From Polytrichum commune (taxonomy: Eukaryota; Streptophyta; Polytrichopsida; Polytrichales; Polytrichaceae), in NCBI GenBank assembly GCA_950295325.1, contig OX485804.1, forward strand, positions 22,258,001 to 22,322,000: a stretch of 64,000 bases of DNA, read 5' to 3'. Shown one piece after another: positions 56,357-64,000 of this stretch. Positions within the stretch are counted from its first letter, which is position 1. Each line of letters starts with the position of its first letter. The notes under the pieces were generated by a model. That model saw only the letters and a list, made by a program, of their open reading frames with translations, was not told the DNA's origin and made no database searches. The position numbers and the translations under genes are program-made.

Positions 56357-56473
56357 CAGGTCAACGAATTCAAGATCTGATGCAGCAGTGGATGCGGTTG
56401 CAGCAGCAGCAGCAGCAGGGGTCATGTCCGAGTGTGGGAAGATCGGCACCCGATGCAGAGCTCGATCCTTCAC
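56357..56473 (-). CDS. Candidate first exon of an unidentified gene (partial)
   Basis: From an ATG at 56473 the minus strand reads MKDRALHRVPIFPHSD, then MTP with six alanines, and ends SDLEFVDL at a perfect plant donor, CTG followed by GTAAGT (56356-56351). The alanines come from a (CAG)n run on the plus strand at about 56398-56417. I could not find the next exon on the minus strand, and no homologue is recognised. It may be a real first exon reading away from the adjacent tandem array or a chance frame. Confidence 0.25.
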
Positions 56474-58020
56474 CGTACTCGTAATTTCTCCACCCTCGAT
56501 TTCCAGTCACTCGCTGATTTGCAATCCCAGATCTAAGGTCGACAGCAGTCGCGTTGTCCAGCTACACAGCGATGATCCGGGAGAACCGGGGGTCAGTTAC
56601 AGATGCCCCGGTTGAGTTTGAGAAATCACCGGTTGAATTTCGTCAAGACGACTGCAGGTGAATTACCCATTGTTTTGGAGGGAATCTCATAGAAGAATAT
56701 ACCCAATTTAATGAAGGAGAACCTTTCGATCCTTTACCCTACTCGTAATTTCTCCACCCTCGATTTCCAGTCGCTCGGTGATTTGCAATCCTGGATCTAA
56801 GGTACACAGCAGTAGCATTGTCCAGCTACACAGCGATGATCGGGGAGAACCGGCAGTCAGTTACAGATGCCCCGGTTGAATTTCATTGAGACGACTGCAG
56901 GTGAATTACCCATTGTTTTGGAGGGAATCTTATATAAGAATATACCCAATTTAATGAAAGAAAACGTTTACCGTACTCATAATTTCTCCACCCTCGATTT
57001 CCAGTCACTCGCTGATTTGCAATCCTGGATCTAAGGTCGACAGCAGTCGCGTTGTCCAACTACACAGCGATGATCCGGGAGAACCGGGGGTCAGTTACAG
57101 ATGCCCCGGTTGAGTTTGAGAAATCACCGGTTGAAGTTCATCGAGACGACTGCAGGTGAATTACCCATTGTTTTGGAGGGAATCTTATATAAGAATATAC
57201 TCAATTTAATGAAGGAAAACCTTTCGATCCTTTACCCTACTTGTAATTTCTCCACCCTCGATTTCCAGTCACTCGCTGATTTGCAATCCCGGATCTAAGG
57301 TAGACAGCAGTTGCGTTGTCCAACTACACAGCGATGATCGGGGAGAACCGGCAGTCAGTTACAGATGCACCGGTTGAGTTTGAGAAATCACCGGTTGAAG
57401 TTCATCCCCGGGGTGGCAACTAGTACAAAATAATTTGTAACAGATTATCCATCCATATTATCCTTGTACATTCATACCAAAGAATGATTTTACGGAACTT
57501 AGAATGGAGTGATGTAGTGCACATTGAAACCGTCCATCATACGTAACAATATTTTGGTTTGAAGATGACTATGTATTATGATGCATCAATAATTTGAAAA
57601 TGATGTGGACCTTCTCTTGGACAGGGGGGCTCGTCCATAATTTGGTCTCCATCAGACCTAATTATAATTTAGATAATCTACAAAAATTTGAAGATAATCT
57701 AGATTATTTTGACTTTTAAGCCCTAACCCTAACTCTCTTCTCAACTTCTCGGTGGCTTCTCTCCCACTTCTCTTTTGAAACTCTTGAATCCAAATAATTT
57801 GAAACATAATCTAGATTATATGTACGATTATGTGTTCATAATCTAGATTATATGTACAATTATGTGTACATAATCTATGCCTTTGTGAAAATTTTGGATG
57901 AGCCCCCTGTAATTATTTGTTTGAGTTGCCACCCCGGGAGTTCATCGAGATTGTAGGTGAATTACCAATCATTTTGGAGGGAATCTTATAAAACATACCC
58001 CAATTTAATGAAGGAAAACC
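56463..58020. repeat. Tandem array, four units of about 245-260 bp
   Basis: Units start at about 56463, 56722, 56965 and 57221. Each has TAATTTCTCCACCCTCGATT, GCTGATTTGCAATCC, TACACAGCGATGAT, CAGTTACAGATGC, GACTGCAGGTGAATTACC and TTTTGGAGGGAATCT in this order. Units are very similar, so the array is young. The fourth is split by a 532-bp element at 57407-57938 and resumes after it to 58020. Confidence 0.9.
57407..57938. mobile_element. hAT-like MITE with CCCGGGG ends, 532 bp
   Basis: Ends CCCGGGGTGGCAACT and AGTTGCCACCCCGGG are perfect inverted repeats, extending imperfectly to about 30 bp. The 8-bp target AGTTCATC is duplicated perfectly (57399-57406 and 57939-57946). The insertion lies within the fourth unit of the tandem array, whose neighbour unit shows the empty site. 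The interior has several TAATCTAGATTAT palindromes and no coding frame. Confidence 0.9.
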
Positions 58021-59579
58021 GGAGGATGTCAACATGTGACCGGTTGGGCTTGCAAACACTAGGATCTTAACTGATTAGTATGCACAAAAAATTCTCCCCA
58101 ATCACTGCTATACAATCTAACCTCTGTATTACTTCACTCGATTGTATTAAGCCACCTCGACTATACGATGCATTTCATGTCGACCGAATTTTCTAGTGTT
58201 GATTTACCTTCGTATTACGACTACTATGCTCGTAATACGATCTTTTTAGGCCCAACTTGGATTGTGATAGAGGTAATTAATGTGCATGTGTAGCTGGGTC
58301 CATATGTATTCCAAGGTTCGTATGTGATTAGGGGCCATTCATGACTGGGGTGTCAAGAATGAGTGTCTCACCCGAGCGCGGCGTTTTCACAAAAGGTCAA
58401 CACTCCTGGTAGAACAAATGTTTTTATTCAAGAGAATAGAACGCTTTTTTTTTTTTTTTTTTTTTGCTTCGTACCTCTTTTTTTCTCGCTTCCCCCGTCG
58501 TATATTTTTCAATTAACGGAAAACGGACTAAAGTAGGTAGCTTTACATAGTTGGTACGATTAGATTTGTGTTGTGGAGCATATTTTGGATTGTACCTAGA
58601 TTTAGTATTCTATAATCAATACTAGCGACAAAGTTTATTTACATGGATTAGGGTTATCTAAGATATCATTCTGATTCCTTAATTGTTATCTATGGTTGTT
58701 GTCAGAATTGTTGACCTTAGGATTAAGGAAGAAAAGGACAACCAAAAAAAATTGAAATGATCCCGATTTCCTTCCTCACACCTATCATTCAATCATGTAC
58801 CGATAGAACTAGAGATGTGTTGCATACCGATTGTATAGCTTTACGTATGACACCAAACATGGGCCACATTACACGATGGCCTGGCCACATGAAAAAGAAA
58901 CATTTAGAAATAGAATTGGACGTAATAAAATATATGTGTATGGACACATGACACTTACACCAAGGTACTAGGATGGAAAACATGAAATAATTCACCTCCG
59001 ATGTACACTTCAATAATGAAATTGCTATTGATGTGGCCCAAACAAGTACTATGATCTCTATACAAGTCCTATGACCTATCTACTCATTTCAAAAAGGATT
59101 TGTCTATTCTTGGTTATTATTTAATAATATATAATATCTTTCTTGATAAGTCCTATGACCTATCTACTTATCTATTTAAAATTTATTACATAAATAATAA
59201 TAAATCGTAATAAAACGTGGAGATTCAATGCTACATAGTCCTCAGTTCCTTGGTCCCAAAAGTAGTACCCCAATCGTGAATGGATCCATTAGTGTTTTGA
59301 AACATGCATGGGAACTTTACAGATCATCGTACGCATTGGAGAATGTAGTGAGTATTGGGAAACCTTGGGAAACGTTGTGAGCATATATTTTCAGTGATAA
59401 CGTTCTTTCATAGTGAAGCATCTTCATCATGTATACAAAATGACATTCTACATTGAACTAGGCCATATTCTTGAAAAACCCCGACAATACGACATTTGAG
59501 GCCAAAATGTCCTATTGCTAAGAACACGGCACTTTCTTGCGCAATTATACGTGTCTTAATAAAGAGGGAGAAGAGTAGC
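58021..59579. other. Intergenic DNA
   Basis: No gene was recognised. A run of about 21 T at 58445-58465 is present, in a stretch without an obvious retroposon body beside it. Confidence 0.4.
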
Positions 59580-60560
59580 ATATGAAACATGTGATTAGTA
59601 CAAGATGGTCAAACAAATCCAAATCAAGGTTGTAGCCGCTTTCCTCATAATGCTCAGAGCTCATATGAATATCACATTCATTGTCAAAGTGAACATTTTC
59701 ATACCCATTAATTGGTCATATAGGTCCCCCTAATCATGTTGACCATTAGGCTTAGAATGGTTAGCATATTTGGATATGCAATCCAATCTCATTTAAACAC
59801 TTTTTTTTTAGTATACGCTCTTAGATCCACATGTAACCACATACCACTCAAATGTAGGTGTACATATCATGAATGCGATGGAATTACACATGCCTACATT
59901 TAAGTAGAGGTTTGGGGGAGTTCACTAGCTATAAGGTAGACGTGTGTTATTTGGATATCTTTCTCTTTGTACCAACTTCTTGTAAGTTGTAGGATATGAA
60001 TCATGTAATTTGTGCAAAATGATTAGCAAATTTAACTCATGCTCATAGCCAATTACCTCATAAATTTCAGAGCTCATGTGAATATCTTATTCATTATCTT
60101 GAGCACACAGTCCAATCTCTTTTAAGCATACATATTTTTGGTGCCAATACCTAGACCCACAATTAACCACATACCTCAAACATTGGTGTCCATGTTATTG
60201 TTGTATGCGGTTTGGGCATGTCTATCTTACCTATAGGGGTTCACTTACCATCTATGTGCAAAGGGTGTTTTATGGGAGGTTGTAATATGATGGCATTTCA
60301 AATGATGTATTTAAGATGCATTGGAACCCTATCTTTGATCATTCATGGTTATGTAATTTGCAATCAAAGTGATCATCCCCCCTCTTCCTAGGGTAAAGTA
60401 ATTGCGCCTAAAACAAATACGTTCATCTTTGTGCACACTTCTAAGTTCTAGGCTATTGAATGCATAATTGTTATGAATTAATCGTCAAAATCCAAATTGA
60501 GGTTGTATCCACTTTCCTCAAACTTTGTGGAGTTTAAGTTCATCCATTGGCGAAAACCCT
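59580..60560. repeat. Diverged tandem repeat, about 430-bp units
   Basis: Three units begin near 59582, 59996 and 60456 with CATGTGATT/CATGTAATT/CATAATTGT. Shared landmarks are TTGTAGCCGCTTTCCTCA-type, CAGAGCTCATRTGAATATC, CACATACC and GGGTTCAC/GGAGTTCACT blocks. Old and AT-rich; no coding signal. Confidence 0.5.
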
Positions 60561-61590
60561 ACCTTCCCTTGTCAACAACTTGTGATGAGATATTGTTATG
60601 GATGATTGAAATTTGGATGAAAATCCACTTGGTAAGAGATAGTAATTGCAACATTGTAAATCTATAATTCCACCCAAAAATTACAAGGAATGACAAATAA
60701 TGTTGGATTACCATTTAGTGTTGGTGACACTATACAACGGCTTACAATTAGTATTGAGCAAGACAATTATAATTGGTGACACTAAATATCATATTTAGTG
60801 TAGTTGGTATGGCTTTGGGATAGAAAATAGAGCCATCTAGTTTCGATCTTAATGTAAAGCCCTTGGACTCTTTAGATGTTGATGAGGGACCTCCACTTAT
60901 TATGAAACTAGCAACAACATGCTCAATTGTGAGATACATTTTTTAATGGAAAACCCATTATAATTTACTCTTGCATATGTAATGAAATCATGGTAGATCA
61001 AAGAAGCTCAATAAGACATATATTGCTAAACATGGAAACTCACCCTAAGGGTGTGTGAGACCCAAACCGACACCCTTATGCGTTGTGAGGCCAAACCCAC
61101 CACCCTTAAGCATCCTAGTCCAGGTAATGGGTTTGGAGATCACATGTGTAACATAAAAACTTGTAGCAACATGGAATGTAAGTTCCACCTTGATGGACTT
61201 CAAGTCATGACATTTTATTAGTGTGATCCTCTTGCGTAGGTACATCCTTAGCTTTATCAAGAGTCCATCCCACCGCCTTTGTCACACATGCCCTTAAGGA
61301 TTTCCCTCTTGCAAACTTGGTCATGACTGACGATTCTTCACTAGTGTATGACACCTCGCTGAGGCCATGACTTATTGATTCCATGAGGCACATAAGTCTT
61401 CAATACAAGTGTTGAAAAACACTTATACAACTTGTCATTACCTCTCCTTCCACAAGTCCCTCACAATTCCTTCCCAAGTTCACACCTTAATGCAACTACT
61501 AATCCAACTAGCTTAATTATCTAGCCTAACTAACTAGCCTATTAACTAATAGTAAATTAGTTGATCGACCCTACTTAAATTTGGTAGTAA
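60561..61590 (-). other. Intergenic or retroelement-internal DNA
   Basis: On the minus strand, 61393-61205 is an open frame of 62 codons (MCLMESISHGLSEVSYTSEE...). It lies downstream, in that orientation, of the TATA-containing LTR-like sequence, so it could be a remnant of a retroelement reading frame. It resembles no gag or pol motif I know. Confidence 0.25.
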
Positions 61591-61820
61591 GCAGTTGGTC
61601 TGAAGGCTTAGCCGGTTGCAGGTAGCTGGTCGAGGTTTAGCCGGTAGCAGTCAGCTGGTCGAAGGTTTAGCCGAGTAGTCAGCTGGTCGAGGCTTAGCCG
61701 GTAGCAGTCAGCTAGTCGAAGGCTTAGCCGGTTGCAGGCAGCTGGTCGAGGCTTAGCGGTAGCAGTCAGCTGGTCGAAGGTTTAGCCGAGCAGTCAGCTG
61801 GTCGAAGGCTTAGCCGGTAA
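61591..61820. repeat. Minisatellite, eight units of about 26-30 bp
   Basis: Core CAGCTGGTCGAAGGTTTAGC with variants, repeated eight times. Units alternate in recognisable types: GGTTGCAGGCAGC, GGTAGCAGTCAGC and a shorter GAGTAGTCAGC form. The order suggests amplification of a multi-unit block. It lies inside the transcribed part of the LTR-like sequence on the minus strand. Confidence 0.9.
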
Positions 61821-62520
61821 ACCCACAAGATTAAACACCACTAATCTAACCTAAGTCTAGATGCTACAAGTCTAAATATCATAATTCTAAAGACCATGAA
61901 TCTAAACACTATAAATCTAAATGCTAGAAGTTGAACACTATGGGCTAAGCTCTTGTTTCCAAATACCTTAAATCCAAGACTACATCCAACAATGTGAAGG
62001 TAACTTCAAGACTAATTAGTCTTGGCTCTTCACCTTGAAACCTTGTAGACACACGTGTTCCTCTCTTGCTTCCCACACACCCACACTTATAACACATGAG
62101 GTGCCAAGGAGCACGAAGGAAAGAGAGAGAGGGGCAAGTGAGGGTTATATAGTTAGGTGAAAGGGAGGAGGTGAGCACCCCCAAGGCTCAAGATAAGCTT
62201 TTTGATCATTTCCTACTTTGTAGGCTCTCATCCTATCCTTTAAGCCTTCAACTCTTAAACCAACAACATAGATCCTAATTCAAACATTTAATTCAAGGAG
62301 CTACCCTTGGTTCACCACACACTATGCTCACCTAACTAATGAACTTTCTTCACACCGCTAAACTTCTAATCAACCACTCCACACAAGCCTAAGGCCTAAA
62401 CATAACTTACTCAAGTCTCACTCTTTTTATATTTTTGTGAATAATCATAAAACATCAAAACATAACTTCTAATGGTTTCAAAGGGTTAAGAACACATGTG
62501 GGCACTATTTTGGGCTCACA
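61821..62520 (-). repeat. LTR-like sequence with TATA box (unit 2)
   Basis: Reading on the minus strand, this starts TGTGAGCCCAAAATAGTGCC (62520-62501). It has a TATA box, CTATATAACC, at about 62144-62153, followed by a pyrimidine-rich start region, (CT)n at 62122-62131, and then the minisatellite. The first roughly 110 bp match the start of the 26224 block. This arrangement resembles a U3-R region. Confidence 0.45.
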
Positions 62521-62522
62521 TA

Positions 62523-64000
62523 CGTCGTAGTCCGGGTGAAGGCTTCGGCTCGCATGATTGTAGTTTTACTTACCCAACCGGGGAGTATGTCACCCCTTAC
62601 ACCATCACATAGATATATTTCGTATCCCTTTATTCCCAATGTCACAATATGCGAGCATTCAAAATTGCCCCCTGTCTTAACATGTGGATTACAAACTCCT
62701 AGTTTAAATAGAGGATTTTCCTACCCTTAACAATCCCTACACCACAATGGAGGTAAGCTCTCCAATTTCCTTCCCTCCCTTCATCCTATGATTAACAAAA
62801 CCCTTCCTAACTAAGTATGCCTACTAGCCTTTAATCTGCCCTTAGTTATGAATAACGTCCCCCTCCACATTGGTTCAGTACCCCAGGGGTTACAGTTATG
62901 GTTGACTGGTCCCCTCCCCTGGAACGCCCTTCAAAACAGCACTACTGCAGTCCCAGGGCCAAGCCCTCGACTGTCCCCTGTTTTCTGTAGCTGCCCTATG
63001 TTGGTTCAAGCTGAGCTCGTCCTAGGCCAAACTGCAGTCCCCGTAAGGCCATCCTCACGAATCCCCCCTTCGCAGCTCCTTGCTGAATCCATCAACAATC
63101 TGCGAGGGCCCACCTCCTTCCTGCCACCCTGATTGCATTCCATCCTCCCCGATTGCAGCACTGGTCTTAGCCTCACCCCTGCCATCAGCATATTTGCTCC
63201 GTTAATGTGGCCTTCCTGGTCCATCAGATTACACCTGATTCCAGCTCCTTCACTCTGCCCTGAGAACACTAATCCAGCGATTCAATTGAGTCCAGCGCCT
63301 CTTAGCGCTACCGCAGATGCCGCATCCCGCTCTCCCTACTGAGATTCGGGTAGTGGATTCAAATTCGACAATGCTCTCCCTGTCCTCTACCCACTCACAT
63401 AGTTATAAATCTGACCTTCGCAATCCACCGCTTCTGTGGCAATTCGGTGTTGTGGCCCATGTCACATTCCACCCAGCTGCAGTATCCCGATTCGGTTGGC
63501 GACAACCGGCACTGATGCAACCGCTTCCGCTCTTTAGCTCGGAGCTTCGGGAGCTCATCTGAACCGCCGTCAACCAGCGTCCTCTCCTCCCAATGTTGCC
63601 CCTTTCTCGTCCAACATTACTACCTCAAGCTGCCAGGGACGACATCAATTTCTCAGATTCGCCCAGTTCCTTCACCCGTCCGAGGACAGGCTCTCCTCTC
63701 CCCTGTTGAGCTCTTCCCTGCCACACCAGCTCGTCCTAGCCACACACAGAGCGAATACCGAAACACCCAGCAACCGTTGAGCCATCCCCGACCCCGGAAT
63801 TCTCTAGGGTCACCAGTGTGCCCATCCAAACCAATCACTACCTAATCCTAAAATGGTTAATAAAACCAGCTGCCGGTCTCACTCCCTTGCCCAAAGCCTA
63901 CCCTTTCCATAGCCAATTCAACCCCCTAATACTAAGTTCTTAACCTTAAATCCTTTTACCTTACTTTCTATTGTTACTAAAACCTCACAACACACAAGCA
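62523..64000 (-). repeat. LTR-like sequence, copy 2 (unit 1, runs off the window)
   Basis: On the minus strand the block ends with CACCCGGACTACGACG (62538-62523), the same end as the 26224-27715 block. It has a similarly placed GC-rich middle (62850-63800) and an AATAAAG at about 62625-62631. Its expected start, 1.47 kb away by comparison with copy 1, falls at the window edge. Unit 2 begins 2 bp after it ends. Confidence 0.45.

Noticed and set aside
61591-61820. CRISPR-like repeat array
   Set aside because: Repeats are contiguous with no unique spacers, variable in length, and in a eukaryotic genome; it is a minisatellite.

Overview
This is nuclear DNA of a land plant. It holds intron-rich genes with GT/AG introns of roughly 90 bp to 2.7 kb, spread among long AT-rich stretches full of small inverted-repeat transposons (MITEs), foldbacks, microsatellites and minisatellites. 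Four protein-coding genes could be rebuilt exon by exon, each with intact reading frames and matching splice phases. They are a GT14 (DUF266/BC10-like) Golgi glycosyltransferase (+, 10-3680), a cAMP-dependent protein kinase (PKA) catalytic-subunit-like AGC kinase (-, 10225-5092), a DBP2/p68-type DEAD-box RNA helicase (-, 21728-15095) and an R2R3-MYB of the MYB80/MYB35 type (+, 46860-52298).

The most informative gene is the kinase. A PKA-type catalytic subunit is, to my knowledge, absent from flowering plants but kept in green lineages with swimming sperm. Together with the MYB80-like gene, this suggests a seed-free land plant (bryophyte, lycophyte or fern) or possibly a motile-sperm gymnosperm. 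That placement is inference; nothing in the window names the species.

Layout. 1-22 kb is the gene-dense part: GT14 and the kinase end tail-to-tail about 1.4 kb apart, and the helicase lies about 4.9 kb upstream of the kinase in the same orientation. 22.4-46.3 kb shows no convincing gene. It holds three copies of a Harbinger-like MITE family (two here, one at 4.3 kb), a 925-bp hAT-like element with a perfect 8-bp target duplication, a second hAT-like family with CCCGGGG termini, several other TIR elements and foldbacks, and an LTR-like block. 46.3-52.3 kb is the MYB gene with its GC-rich, homopolymer-laden leader. 52.3-64 kb is again repeat-dominated: tandem arrays at 54.7, 56.5-58.0 and 59.6 kb, a minisatellite at 61.6 kb, and LTR-retrotransposon-like sequence on the minus strand up to the window edge. 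One isolated putative first exon (-, 56473-56357) sits beside the 56.5-kb array.

The four genes do not form a pathway visible from sequence: one acts in the Golgi, one in cytosolic/flagellar signalling (by homology), one in nuclear RNA metabolism and one in transcription. The link between the kinase (sperm) and the MYB (tapetum/spore wall) is only a shared association with reproduction.
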